A model generated the notes under the pieces. The model worked only from the letters and a program-made list of their open reading frames with translations, was not told where the DNA came from and did no database searches. 63,097 nt of DNA from Planctomycetota bacterium (GTDB taxonomy: Bacteria; Planctomycetota; MHYJ01; JACQXL01; JACQZI01): the NCBI GenBank assembly GCA_016207825.1, contig JACQZI010000039.1:1-63097 (forward strand), read 5' to 3'. The position numbers and the translations under genes were made by a program. Shown here piece after piece: positions 1-8,050 of this stretch (the stretch's first letter is position 1; each line of letters starts with the position of its first letter).

Positions 1-1003
1 GAAGCCAGCCTGAGAAATGGTTATTTCCCTGGTCATACCAATCCTCTGCCGAACCGCTGGCGTTATTGGTAACCAATGCCATGGAAGGCGGAAGATTTCC
101 CGCGGCAAGCTCCCAGCGATAACCCGAACCGGCTGACCAATTGCCATATTCTCCGTCCACCACGGTGGATTGAACCAATGTCCCATCGGCGGCGTTAACA
201 ACGGTTAAGTATGGCGCATAGATATAAGCTCCGGGTAATTGGTTCGCGGTGCTGATAGAAATGGTCGGCGCGATATAGATTGATAAAGCCTTAGTTGCGG
301 TTTGGCTGTCGTTAGAAGTTACCTGGACGGTAAAGTTCGATGCGCCGGAAGCCGTGGGCGTCCCGGCAATTAATCCGGTAGAAGAATTCAAGGATAATCC
401 GGCAGGCAGGCTTCCGTTTGTAATTGACCAGCTGTAAGGCGTAGTGCCGCCGGTGGCAACTACTGTTGCGCTATAGGCATAATTTATATCGTTTGGCGGT
501 AAAGAAGCGGTGGTAATATTCAACTGGTTGGTGCCGACGGTAATAGCAAACTGTTTGCTTACATTTGCCCCGCCGAAACAGTGGGCGGTCAAGGTGAAAG
601 TGACAACTCCGGTCTGGGTGGGCGAGCCTACTATTTTTATCTGGCCGGGCAAACGCGCGGTATAATAATTATAGCCCTGGTCATACCATTCAAAATCACC
701 TGTGCCGTTCGGGTTGGTGGTTTGGAGATTCATCCCGGCAGGCAAAGCACCGGCGGAGATTGTCCAGTAATAACCTGAGCCCGCGGGCCAATCGCCGTAT
801 TCGCCGTCAACTACCGTGGCGTTAAACACTGTGCCGTCTGCGGCGTTAACTTGTGTATTATATGCAGTATTAAGCAAGGCATCAGGCAAGGGGGAATTTG
901 TGGTGATGGTTGGGTCTGCAAAGGCGAGATTTACGGTGGCTATACATATTAATAAGGCGATGCCGAAAGCTCCTATGTTAACGGCGCGGTTGTTTTTCTG
1001 CAT
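1..1003 (-). CDS. Secreted Ig-like repeat protein (3' part off the window)
   Basis: The reading frame starts at ATG 1003, behind an AAGGAGG ribosome site and a strong promoter, and stays open to base 1, so only about 334 N-terminal residues are seen. Residues 1-31 form a signal peptide (basic start, hydrophobic core, AFA cleavage motif). The rest contains putative-Ig (He_PIG type) modules, recognised from LPAGLSLNSSTGLIAGTP and a following FTVQVTS strand. A larger module repeats twice: VNAADGT, then VVDGEYG, then W..AGSGY, then YDQG. Such proteins are usually extracellular or surface adhesive. No catalytic motif is seen, and the C-terminal anchoring signal lies outside the window. Confidence 0.8.
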   Translation of the reverse strand, partial: MQKNNRAVNIGAFGIALLICIATVNLAFADPTITTNSPLPDALLNTAYNTQVNAADGTVFNATVVDGEYGDWPAGSGYYWTISAGALPAGMNLQTTNPNGTGDFEWYDQGYNYYTARLPGQIKIVGSPTQTGVVTFTLTAHCFGGANVSKQFAITVGTNQLNITTASLPPNDINYAYSATVVATGGTTPYSWSITNGSLPAGLSLNSSTGLIAGTPTASGASNFTVQVTSNDSQTATKALSIYIAPTISISTANQLPGAYIYAPYLTVVNAADGTLVQSTVVDGEYGNWSAGSGYRWELAAGNLPPSMALVTNNASGSAEDWYDQGNNHFSGWL

Positions 1004-1030
1004 AACAATCCTCCTTATTTATTGTTTGAT

Positions 1031-1059
1031 ACTATAACTTTTATTAATCTCTTTGTCAA
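1031..1059 (-). promoter_or_regulatory. Sigma70-type promoter for the Ig-repeat gene
   Basis: On the minus strand TTGACA (1059-1054) and TATAGT (1036-1031) are separated by exactly 17 bases. This is followed by a short leader holding AAGGAGG and the ATG at 1003. It lies just downstream of the response-regulator stop codon, so the Ig-repeat gene can be transcribed independently. Confidence 0.75.
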
Positions 1060-1067
1060 GGGCAAAT

Positions 1068-1478
1068 TTATTTATTATCAATATTTCTTTTCAGCGACAC
1101 AGTAATACTCTTTTCTAAATCGTTTAGATGAATGGGTTTTTCCAGGTAATCTGAAATCCCGTATTTCTTTAATGACTCGAACGTTTCCGAATCAGGCAGT
1201 CCGGTCATAACCAAAACTTGCAGGTTGGGCTTTAATTCCTTAGATAATTTAATTAATTCTATTCCGCTTATTTCCCGCCCATTAGGGCGAGGCTCGCCAA
1301 CGGCGGCCGTCATGTTTAAATCTGCCAGCATCAAGTTAACCTGATTAGTTTTGAGGTATTCTAACGCCTTCTTAGGTTCGGCAAAACTGATTGCCTCATA
1401 ATTCTTTTTCCCCAGGAATCTCGTTAAAAAGTTACCGACGGACTGGTCATCATCCACCACCATTATTTTAGGTATCAT
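1068..1478 (-). CDS. Single-domain response regulator (CheY-like receiver)
   Basis: A 136-residue stand-alone receiver domain. Visible landmarks are the acidic pocket VVDDD (residues 8-12), the phospho-acceptor Asp53 in LADLNM, the VMTGLP strand with Thr, and the conserved Lys in LEKPI. No output domain follows, so signalling would be by protein contact. The start at ATG 1478 is preferred because AGGG precedes it and homology begins there; an ATG at 1505 adds nine poorly conserved residues. Odd: about 14 extra residues (TAAVGEPRPNGREI) sit directly after the phosphorylation site and are encoded by a palindromic GC-rich stretch. No histidine kinase is adjacent. Confidence 0.85.
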   Translation of the reverse strand: MIPKIMVVDDDQSVGNFLTRFLGKKNYEAISFAEPKKALEYLKTNQVNLMLADLNMTAAVGEPRPNGREISGIELIKLSKELKPNLQVLVMTGLPDSETFESLKKYGISDYLEKPIHLNDLEKSITVSLKRNIDNK

Positions 1479-1610
1479 TTTCCCTGCGATAAAATGGAAA
1501 ACCATTTCAGCGGTTGTCGTATCATATCAATCTATTTTCTATTTTTCGCTGCCTCCTTTTATCTAAACGGTTAAGATATAAAAGCAACATTTACTTTTCT
1601 TATGCCCAAT

Positions 1611-1650
1611 AAAAAAAGGGCAAGGAACCACTTGCTGGGTTTATGCCCTT
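1611..1650 (-). terminator. Rho-independent terminator of the small RNA
   Basis: On the minus strand AAGGGCA (1650-1644) pairs with TGCCCTT (1622-1616), with an inner AACC/GGTT hairpin. The stem runs straight into seven T residues (1617-1611). Confidence 0.75.
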
Positions 1651-1761
1651 CGTCGGCTAAGACTCTTGACACGACCAGCGTCGCGGAACCCCGCCCCAAA
1701 GGCAGAGTCCACGCATCAAGAGTATTACATTATTAGCCGACGAAAGTACTTTATTTAACTT
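1611..1761 (-). ncRNA. Orphan structured small RNA candidate (~150 nt)
   Basis: No protein is encoded here, yet the stretch has its own promoter upstream and a strong intrinsic terminator at its end. The RNA would fold into a long rod. A perfect 12-bp stem joins 1733-1744 with 1649-1660, an inner 7-bp stem joins 1716-1722 with 1663-1669, and a GC-rich apical hairpin lies between. The 3' hairpin is the terminator. It does not match tmRNA, SRP RNA, RNase P RNA or a riboswitch that I recognise. Its overall rod shape and autonomous transcription are loosely like 6S RNA, but it is short and the match is not convincing. It could also be a leader of the response-regulator gene 130 bases downstream. 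Confidence 0.55.
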
Positions 1762-1767
1762 GACCTG

Positions 1768-1796
1768 ATTTTATAAGTTTAGCTTAGACTTGTCAA
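1768..1796 (-). promoter_or_regulatory. Sigma70-type promoter of the small RNA
   Basis: TTGACA (1796-1791) and TAAAAT (1773-1768) are 17 bases apart on the minus strand. The predicted start is near 1761, just before the structured RNA. No open reading frame begins between this promoter and the terminator. Confidence 0.65.
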
Positions 1797-1878
1797 GCGA
1801 AAAATGATAAGATAATTGGCAAAATATTTTTAATCGTAATGGCTGTTGTTTGATACAACATCAGCCATCGTTTTTAAG

Positions 1879-3093
1879 CTACTTCTGCGGCTTGGTGAGC
1901 GTGTTCATCCTGCCGCAGTGGGGACATTGGATTTCCGGACGGCTGAAGGTGGGCGGTATCTTCATCTTTGTCCCGCATAAACACGTGATAAATATATAGT
2001 TGCTCATCGACCATAAGAGGTCCGTAGTCTGCCTGACACGCTCTTTTTTAGTGGGTTCAGGTTTTGCTTCCGCACCAATGGCGCCGCGTAATGCCACGCT
2101 TTGGAGTGACTTAAGCCCCGAAGCAGGGATGATATTCGCCGTGCTCCTGGTAACCTTTTTCCAGGCGGCGTTGAAATCCACATAACCTGCCCCGCCTGCC
2201 ATGCTCCTCAATATTTTCACACGTTCTTCAATCGGCGGATGCGTGGCGGAAAGAGAGGCCGCCTCGGCTTTCAATGGATTAATGATATACATCGGGGCGG
2301 TTGCCCGGTTGGCGGATTGCAGTTGATAACGCCCGGAAGAAGCGCCTATTTTTTCGAGAGCGCTAGCCAATCCTTCCGGATACCGGGTAAATAATGCCCC
2401 TGAGGCATCCGCCAGGTATTCGCGACGGCGCGAGATGGCAAAGTAAATCAATTGCGCGACGATGGGCGCCAGGATCGCCAGGACCAAGCCGATGACGAGT
2501 ATGAGCGCCTGTGCCTGCCCCCCGCCGGAAGAGCGGCGGCTCCTGCCCCCGCCCCACCTTAAAGAGCGCAGGAAAATATCCGACATAAGGACTATGACGC
2601 CGAGCATGATGCCTATCATAATCATAAAAAGGATATCGCGGTTTTTGATGTGCCCCATTTCATGGGCGATGACGCCCTGGAGTTCATCGCGGTTCAGGAT
2701 ATTGAGAAGACCCGAAGTTACGGCAACGGCCGAGTGTTCGGCGTCGCGTCCGGTGGCAAAGGCGTTGGGAGAGGGGTCGTCTATGATATAGACATCCGGC
2801 GCCTTGGGTAAGCCGGAGGCGATTTTCATCTCCTCCACGATATTGAAGAGCATCGGGTGGTCGGCGTGCTCTATTTTCCGGGCGCCGCTTATGGCGAGCA
2901 TGATATTGCCGCCCTGGAAATAGCTGATTAAAGAAAGGATTACCCAGAGTATTATGGCGGCGGCTATCCCAAGCGTTCCGCCTCCGGGCGCGATGAATTC
3001 TCCGAAGACCAGCCCGATAAGGAGCAGTATTCCCAGTATGAAAAACGCCAGGAAGATGGATTTATTCTTGTTTGCTCTGATTTGTTCCCACAT
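1879..3093 (-). CDS. M48 family membrane metalloprotease (HtpX-like) with zinc-ribbon tail
   Basis: A 404-residue integral membrane protease. Two membrane helices at about residues 13-60 precede a zinc-binding HEMGH motif (His144, Glu145, His148). A second hydrophobic pair follows at about 153-220, then REYLADASGA, whose Glu is the likely third zinc ligand. Family members degrade misfolded membrane proteins. It is about 110 residues longer than HtpX of E. coli. The extra tail ends in a CGT...CPHCG zinc-ribbon-like motif (residues about 373-395), suggesting an added binding function. It is followed directly by lemA, a recurrent pairing. No clear Shine-Dalgarno site precedes ATG 3093. Confidence 0.9.
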   Translation of the reverse strand: MWEQIRANKNKSIFLAFFILGILLLIGLVFGEFIAPGGGTLGIAAAIILWVILSLISYFQGGNIMLAISGARKIEHADHPMLFNIVEEMKIASGLPKAPDVYIIDDPSPNAFATGRDAEHSAVAVTSGLLNILNRDELQGVIAHEMGHIKNRDILFMIMIGIMLGVIVLMSDIFLRSLRWGGGRSRRSSGGGQAQALILVIGLVLAILAPIVAQLIYFAISRRREYLADASGALFTRYPEGLASALEKIGASSGRYQLQSANRATAPMYIINPLKAEAASLSATHPPIEERVKILRSMAGGAGYVDFNAAWKKVTRSTANIIPASGLKSLQSVALRGAIGAEAKPEPTKKERVRQTTDLLWSMSNYIFITCLCGTKMKIPPTFSRPEIQCPHCGRMNTLTKPQK

Positions 3094-3193
3094 AATCTAA
3101 TGAGGGATTTAGAAGGGATAAGAAGGCTTAAGAGGGCGGCCTTTTGCCGTCTTTCTCTTCTCACCCCGTTTTAATCCTCTTAACCCGTCTTGT

Positions 3194-3769
3194 TCAAAAA
3201 CTAACTTTCGGCGCTTCTTTTTCCGCCGCATTCGCTATTTCAAAGAAGACTTCTTTCTTAAATCCGCCCAGCGCGGCAACGATATTGGAAGGAATCTGTT
3301 CCACCAGATTATTCATCTTAAGGACGGTATCGTTATAAAACTGGCGGGAGAAGCCGATTTTATTTTCCGTGGAGGTTAGCTCTTCCTGCAAAGCGAGGAA
3401 ATTCTGGTTTGCCTTGAGCTCGGGATATGCCTCGGCAACGGCAAAGAGGCTCTTTAACGCCTGGGTCAGGAATCCTTCCTGCTTGCCCAGTTCGCCGATA
3501 TCGCCGGAGGCGGATGCCTTCATGCAGGCGGAACGCGCTGCGGCAATATTTTCAAAGGTTTTGTTTTCGTGCGCGGCATAGCCCTTGACCGTATTGACCA
3601 GGTTCGGGATGAGGTCGTAGCGGCGTTTCAGCTGGACATCAATCTGCGACCAGGCGTTTTTAACTTCGTTGCGGCTGCGGACGAGCCCGTTAAAGGCGCC
3701 GATAAACCAGAGAATCAGGATAAATGCCAGCACCCCGGCAACTATCAGGACAATTCCCGTTGTTCCCAT
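3194..3769 (-). CDS. lemA: LemA family protein
   Basis: A 191-residue protein of usual LemA length. An N-terminal membrane helix (about residues 5-26) is followed by the helical LemA domain, recognised from VKNAWSQIDVQLKRRYDLIP, NLVNTVKGYA and the tail FFEIANAAEK. LemA proteins have their C-terminal helices outside the membrane and their molecular role is unknown; they often sit beside M48 proteases or TPM proteins, as here. GGAG precedes the ATG at 3769. The gene order lemA then the M48 protease, same strand, suggests a shared transcript. Confidence 0.92.
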   Translation of the reverse strand: MGTTGIVLIVAGVLAFILILWFIGAFNGLVRSRNEVKNAWSQIDVQLKRRYDLIPNLVNTVKGYAAHENKTFENIAAARSACMKASASGDIGELGKQEGFLTQALKSLFAVAEAYPELKANQNFLALQEELTSTENKIGFSRQFYNDTVLKMNNLVEQIPSNIVAALGGFKKEVFFEIANAAEKEAPKVSF

Positions 3770-3827
3770 GTTTCTTCTCCTTTGCCACAGATTACACAGA
3801 TTATCTGCGAATCATCAGGCTATTATA

Positions 3828-4220
3828 TTATTTAATGAAAATCTCACCGAGAAAAGATATCACCCTGTTCTGGTCCTGGCAGCCTTCCGGAAGGCATTGG
3901 GCCATGACTTTTCCGAGTTCTCCCCCGTCGAACCATAAGCCTTCCTTATTGATACAGCGGTCGATGATGATTTCCGGGTTTTTACCGAGGGCGATTTTAT
4001 CCATTTTCCGGCGGCATATCGGGCAGGGCCGGAGTTGTTCCCGTATTTCTTTAGCCGGAAGCGCCATCAGGTCGTCCAGTTTTTTTAGGTCTACAGCTTC
4101 AAAGAGGAGTTCGAGCTCGCCCGAATCGAACCAGGCGCCTTTGCACTCGCTGCAGTAATCGAGTTCAACGCCTTTGTGCTCGACCACAATCATCGCCTCG
4201 TTGCAGACAGGGCATTCCAT
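3828..4220 (-). CDS. zf-TFIIB zinc-ribbon protein
   Basis: A 130-residue protein with two zinc-ribbon halves. The first has CPVCNEAM at the N-terminus and CSECKGAWFDSGELE; the second has CPICRRKMDK and CINKEGLWFDGGELG. This CxxC...CxxC plus WFD.GEL pattern is the zf-TFIIB family, common in bacteria and of unknown function. The ATG at 4220 is chosen because the first zinc knuckle starts there; a TTG at 4238 would add six residues. It heads a likely three-gene unit with lemA and the M48 protease. Confidence 0.85.
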   Translation of the reverse strand: MECPVCNEAMIVVEHKGVELDYCSECKGAWFDSGELELLFEAVDLKKLDDLMALPAKEIREQLRPCPICRRKMDKIALGKNPEIIIDRCINKEGLWFDGGELGKVMAQCLPEGCQDQNRVISFLGEIFIK

Positions 4221-4332
4221 ATGGTAATAAATAATCAAATATGTTTTTAGCGGTCAAGAAATATAGAAAGTAATACGATATAAAGCAGGGCGGCAAAGGG
4301 GGCAATTTTTTTACATATTATTTAACAAAAAG

Positions 4333-4361
4333 TTGACAGGGGAACAAAAAGAGGGTATATT
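4333..4361 (+). promoter_or_regulatory. Consensus sigma70 promoter for the seven-repeat secreted protein
   Basis: TTGACA (4333-4338) and TATATT (4356-4361) are separated by 17 bases. A start near 4368 gives a leader of about 22 bases holding GGAGG (4379-4383) before the ATG at 4391. Confidence 0.75.
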
Positions 4362-4390
4362 AAAATCAATAGGTAATGGAGGCGTTTTTT

Positions 4391-5767
4391 ATGAGTAAAA
4401 TTAAAGTCATTACATTATTGTTAGTGTCAGCCATTGCGCTTTTTTCCCTGAATGCAAACAAGGGTTGCTGGGGACAGAAAATCATTGATTTCGAAGATGC
4501 CGAGGTAATAATGACCGGCAGCAGCGGAAGCGGCGGCGGCGGTTCAGGCGGCGGAGGAACAGTGGCGAGCGGATGGGCTATTTCCGCTTATTTAAATGCC
4601 GGAGACACCGGAAATGCTACAGATGTTACTTCAGATTCAACATATTTGTATATCACAGGCTGGTATCTGGCATCAGGAGGAACGGCTACCGTATGGAGAA
4701 TAGAAAAACGGGAAAAGACGACCGGTGCGCTGGTAATAAATTTCGGCAGCAGCGGCGCCTTGACATCCACCGGAAACGCCGCGGCGATTGCATCTCCGAT
4801 GGATATTGTAGCTGATGCCGATTATTTGTATATTGCCGGTTATGATACATCATCCGGGGCAGCGGTAAGTGCCGAGTGGCGCGTTGAAAAAAGGACTAAA
4901 GATACCGGCATTTTAGTGAGCAGTTTCGGGACAAACGGCGTGGTGGTAAATAATATTTCAGCGGCAAGCGATATTGCTTATGCGATAGCTGTCGACGATA
5001 ATTTTATATATATTGCGGGACAGGCTTCCGGGACAAGCTGGAGAATCGAAAAGAGAAGCAAGATAACCGGTGCGTTGGATACGACCACCGGATTCGGGAC
5101 GGGCGGGGTGATTGCAGGGACTACAGGGTCGCCTTCCTGCATGATTTTAGAGGGTAGTTATCTTTATATCGGAGGGTATGATAACGTTGGTGGCGGGCGC
5201 TGGCGGTTGGAGAAACGCAGCAGTACTACCGGGTCAACAGTCGGTGGATTTTTCGTGGGTGGAGTTATTACAGAAGATATAAGCGTCGGGGCGGACAGTA
5301 TTAATAAGGTTATCAGCGACGGCGGATTCCTGTATATCGGCGGGTATGATAATACAGGCGGTAATAATCAATGGCGCGCGGAAAAAAGGGATACATTAGG
5401 AGGCTCTTTTGATGCTACTTTCGGACCGACGGGCATAATGACCAATAACCCCAGTTCCAGTGACGATACCATGTTTGCTTTGACTTCAGATACAACTTAT
5501 ATATACGCGGTCGGTTCAGATACCGCGGCCGGGCGCTGGCGCATAGAAAAACGATATAAAACTAACGGGGTCTTAGAATCAAGCTTTGGTTCGGACGGTT
5601 TAGTGGCGGAAAATTTTAGCTCCGCCTCTGACGAGGCATTCGACGTGCTCAGCGATGATAATTTTATTTACATCGTCGGGTATGATACCACAGGCACCGG
5701 CAGCGGTGCTACAACTGTGCAACAGTGGCGTATAGAAAAACGTTTTAAATCATCAGGCAGTTTTTAA
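4391..5767 (+). CDS. Secreted seven-repeat (probable beta-propeller) protein
   Basis: A 458-residue exported protein of unknown function. ATG 4391 follows GGAGG at a normal distance; an ATG at 4376 has no such site. A signal peptide (residues about 1-23) and a Gly/Ser linker near residues 50-62 are followed by seven copies of a roughly 55-60 residue unit. Each unit contains a YLYI.G strand, then W.(I/V/L)EKR and a TG.L...FG..G turn. Seven WRIEKR-type copies fit a seven-bladed propeller, though this is inferred from repeat count only. No active site or anchor is visible. It is monocistronic, between convergent neighbours. Confidence 0.7.
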   Translation: MSKIKVITLLLVSAIALFSLNANKGCWGQKIIDFEDAEVIMTGSSGSGGGGSGGGGTVASGWAISAYLNAGDTGNATDVTSDSTYLYITGWYLASGGTATVWRIEKREKTTGALVINFGSSGALTSTGNAAAIASPMDIVADADYLYIAGYDTSSGAAVSAEWRVEKRTKDTGILVSSFGTNGVVVNNISAASDIAYAIAVDDNFIYIAGQASGTSWRIEKRSKITGALDTTTGFGTGGVIAGTTGSPSCMILEGSYLYIGGYDNVGGGRWRLEKRSSTTGSTVGGFFVGGVITEDISVGADSINKVISDGGFLYIGGYDNTGGNNQWRAEKRDTLGGSFDATFGPTGIMTNNPSSSDDTMFALTSDTTYIYAVGSDTAAGRWRIEKRYKTNGVLESSFGSDGLVAENFSSASDEAFDVLSDDNFIYIVGYDTTGTGSGATTVQQWRIEKRFKSSGSF

Positions 5768-5815
5768 GCCATCTTTTCTGGTGTATTGATTCGATATGCT
5801 AGGCATGTTTTAAAC

Positions 5816-6502
5816 TTATCCCCCGATATATACCGCGATTAACCCCAAAAGATTAAAGAAGGAATGGATAATCGCGCTTGTCATCAGTGTTTTGGTTTTT
5901 TCAAAGATAATTGCACACGTTACCCCTACCATAAATATCGGTACCAACGAAGAAAGGTTTTGGTGCATAAGTGCGAAAACAAGTGAGCTTAAAATTATTC
6001 CCAAAAGAACGCCGAATCTCTTTTTAAGTGCCGAATAAAAACATGCCCGGTAAACTATTTCTTCCATGATTGGGCCAAATCCGCACACCATAAGAAACGC
6101 CATGAGTATTTCAGCTTGCGATTCTGTTTGAGATACCATGGTTACCACTTCCTGTTGCTGAAGTTCTATACCCAGGGCGGTCGAGATGATAACATACATC
6201 AAATTAAAAGCGTAAAGCCCGATTGTTGCTGCTATGATTATCAATAGCCATTTAGGTTTGAAAGGCGTTTGCAGCGCCCAGCCGCTTTTGACGCTTCCGA
6301 AATAACGTATGGAAAGCCAGCCAAGCCACGACAATATTAAAATGCCGGAAACTGCGTAACCGATAAATATTGACAAGGAATCCCCTAGTTTTAAGGGTAG
6401 TATGATTTGGTGTACGATTCCCATTAAGAATGGTGTTAAAAGGATTGATAATAAGACAATCAGGATGGGCCATCTATTTGAATATCCAGTTTGAGTTTCC
6501 AT
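5816..6502 (-). CDS. CPBP family intramembrane metalloprotease
   Basis: A 228-residue polytopic membrane protein with about seven hydrophobic segments. The conserved CPBP (CAAX prenyl protease 2 / bacteriocin-processing) motifs are present: MEE..YR at residues 146-152 (Glu147, Glu148, Arg152) and the later FALMH motif with His180. Bacterial members act in bacteriocin self-immunity, prenyl-protein processing or unknown membrane proteolysis; nothing here says which. There is no Shine-Dalgarno site, and the promoter places the transcript start only a few bases before ATG 6502, so the mRNA is probably leaderless. Confidence 0.87.
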   Translation of the reverse strand: METQTGYSNRWPILIVLLSILLTPFLMGIVHQIILPLKLGDSLSIFIGYAVSGILILSWLGWLSIRYFGSVKSGWALQTPFKPKWLLIIIAATIGLYAFNLMYVIISTALGIELQQQEVVTMVSQTESQAEILMAFLMVCGFGPIMEEIVYRACFYSALKKRFGVLLGIILSSLVFALMHQNLSSLVPIFMVGVTCAIIFEKTKTLMTSAIIHSFFNLLGLIAVYIGG

Positions 6503-6511
6503 AAGAAGGGT

Positions 6512-6539
6512 ATTATAGCCAAAGAGATATGATTGGCAA
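6512..6539 (-). promoter_or_regulatory. Promoter of the CPBP protease (near-leaderless)
   Basis: TTGCCA (6539-6534), a 16-base spacer and a perfect TATAAT (6517-6512) on the minus strand. Transcription would start near 6505, about three bases before the ATG. Confidence 0.65.
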
Positions 6540-6598
6540 TAAAATTATAAGGTAAAAACGCCGGACAGCTTTTGTAATTTCTATGTGATGATAAGAGC

Positions 6599-6928
6599 TT
6601 ATTTCTTAACGACTATTTTTTCTTTTTTATAGTCAGGAGATTTATAGCCTTCCTCGGCTTTAATGGCTTTCTGCAGGCAGTTTTCCGCGCAGACCCAGCA
6701 ATAAATACACCTGAAAGGGTCGTAGGTGATTTGTTTGGCCTTTTCTTCAACGAATATGGCACCAGCCGGGCATAGTCGCTGGCAATCGCCGCAATGGTCG
6801 CATTTAGTCTGGTCAAAGGTGATTTTGCCGCGGGAACCCTTAAACGGGTCGCGTTTTTCAAACGGGTATTTGCGGGTGGCCGGCTTGGAAAACAGGTTCT
6901 TAATAATTGTCAGAAGCATTTTACTCAT
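6599..6928 (-). CDS. echF: Ech-type hydrogenase 4Fe-4S ferredoxin subunit (EchF/NuoI-like)
   Basis: A 109-residue two-cluster ferredoxin of the NuoI/EchF kind. Two cysteine motifs are clear, CDHCGDCQRLCP (about residues 43-54) and CIYCWVCAENC (about 73-83), each ligating one [4Fe-4S] cluster. It is expected to pass electrons between ferredoxin and the membrane-bound hydrogenase module. It is the last gene of the A-B-C-D-E-F operon, 17 bases after the large subunit. AAAAGGAG precedes its ATG. Its length is near that of EchF. Confidence 0.88.
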   Translation of the reverse strand: MSKMLLTIIKNLFSKPATRKYPFEKRDPFKGSRGKITFDQTKCDHCGDCQRLCPAGAIFVEEKAKQITYDPFRCIYCWVCAENCLQKAIKAEEGYKSPDYKKEKIVVKK

Positions 6929-6945
6929 TTTATTCTCCTTTTACG

Positions 6946-8025
6946 TTATCTTTCCGTGCAGGAAATGCACGGGTCAATGGATAAAACGATAACCGGTAAA
7001 TCCGCCATGCTTGCGCCGGGAAGCATCACTAAAAGGGTTGGTATGTTGGCGAAAGTCGGGGTCCGGATTTTGAGCCTTTCCAGATTCCTGGTGCCGTTGC
7101 CTTTGATATAATAGAAAACCTCGCCCCTGGGCTGTTCGACTCTTTGAATCGCCTCGCCGTTCGGCCACGATTTTACCGGGACGCTAAGTTCTCCTCTGGG
7201 GGCGGCGTCAAGCGCCTTCAGGACTATTCCGATGGATTGGTAGATTTCTTTTGTCCTTACCAGGGCGCGGGCGTAACTGTCGCCGGCGGTTTCGGTAATC
7301 GGTTCGAATCCGAGCTCGTCATAGGGCAAATAATTAAGCGATCTTGAATCCTGCCGGACTCCGCTGGCGCGAGCGGTCGGGCCGACTGCGCCGAGGGTCA
7401 TGGCCTGCTCCTTGGAAAGCATTCCAGCGCCGACAGTCCTGGCTTTAAGCGAATAATCCTCCAACAGAACCGGGAGCATTTCATCAAGCGCTTCTTTTAC
7501 GGATTGCAGGTCTGTTTTTATCTTCGAGGCCATCTGGTCATCAATATTCCTTCTGACTCCGCCGATGATACAGGCGGATTGGATGACCCGCTGCCCGGTG
7601 GTTAATTCGAACAAATCCAGGATGCTTTCCCTGATTTTCCAGAACTGCATGAATAGCGATTCGAATCCGATGGCATCCGCCAGAAGCCCCAGCCACAAGA
7701 GGTGGCTGTGAATCCTGGAAAGTTCAGACCAGGCGACCCTCAGGTATTTCGCGCGGGGCGGAACTTCCATTTTCAGGAGGTCCTCGATTCCCTGGGAATA
7801 AGTCAGGGCATGGATGAAACTGCAGATACCGCAGGTCCGTTCAATCAAATGAAGGGTCTGCTGGAAATCCTTTATTTCTCCGCCTTTTTCTATTCCGCGA
7901 TGGATATATCCGATATTGGGAATGACCTCAACTATTTTTTCCCCTTCGCAAACCAGTTTCAACTGGATCGGTTCCGGAAGAACCGGATGCTGGGGACCGA
8001 ACGGGATAACTGTGCGATGGCTCAT
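6946..8025 (-). CDS. echE: Ech-type [NiFe]-hydrogenase large subunit (EchE/CooH/NuoD-like)
   Basis: A 359-residue group 4 hydrogenase large subunit. Both nickel-binding CxxC pairs are intact: RTCGIC (Cys65, Cys68) and the C-terminal DPCISC (Cys353, Cys356). This argues for a true hydrogenase rather than a NuoD-type complex I subunit that has lost them. The protein ends at DPCISCTER with nothing beyond, so no C-terminal maturation cleavage is expected, as in some group 4 enzymes. It would cycle H2 and protons at the cytoplasmic face, coupled to ion pumping by the EchA and EchB subunits. AGGAG precedes ATG 8025. Confidence 0.92.
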   Translation of the reverse strand: MSHRTVIPFGPQHPVLPEPIQLKLVCEGEKIVEVIPNIGYIHRGIEKGGEIKDFQQTLHLIERTCGICSFIHALTYSQGIEDLLKMEVPPRAKYLRVAWSELSRIHSHLLWLGLLADAIGFESLFMQFWKIRESILDLFELTTGQRVIQSACIIGGVRRNIDDQMASKIKTDLQSVKEALDEMLPVLLEDYSLKARTVGAGMLSKEQAMTLGAVGPTARASGVRQDSRSLNYLPYDELGFEPITETAGDSYARALVRTKEIYQSIGIVLKALDAAPRGELSVPVKSWPNGEAIQRVEQPRGEVFYYIKGNGTRNLERLKIRTPTFANIPTLLVMLPGASMADLPVIVLSIDPCISCTER

Positions 8026-8050
8026 ATTTATCTCCTATCTAATAATCCGT

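Noticed and set aside
7305-7320. GGTTCGAATCC, a tRNA T-arm-like string
   Set aside because: It lies inside the echE coding sequence, and no cloverleaf can be drawn around it.
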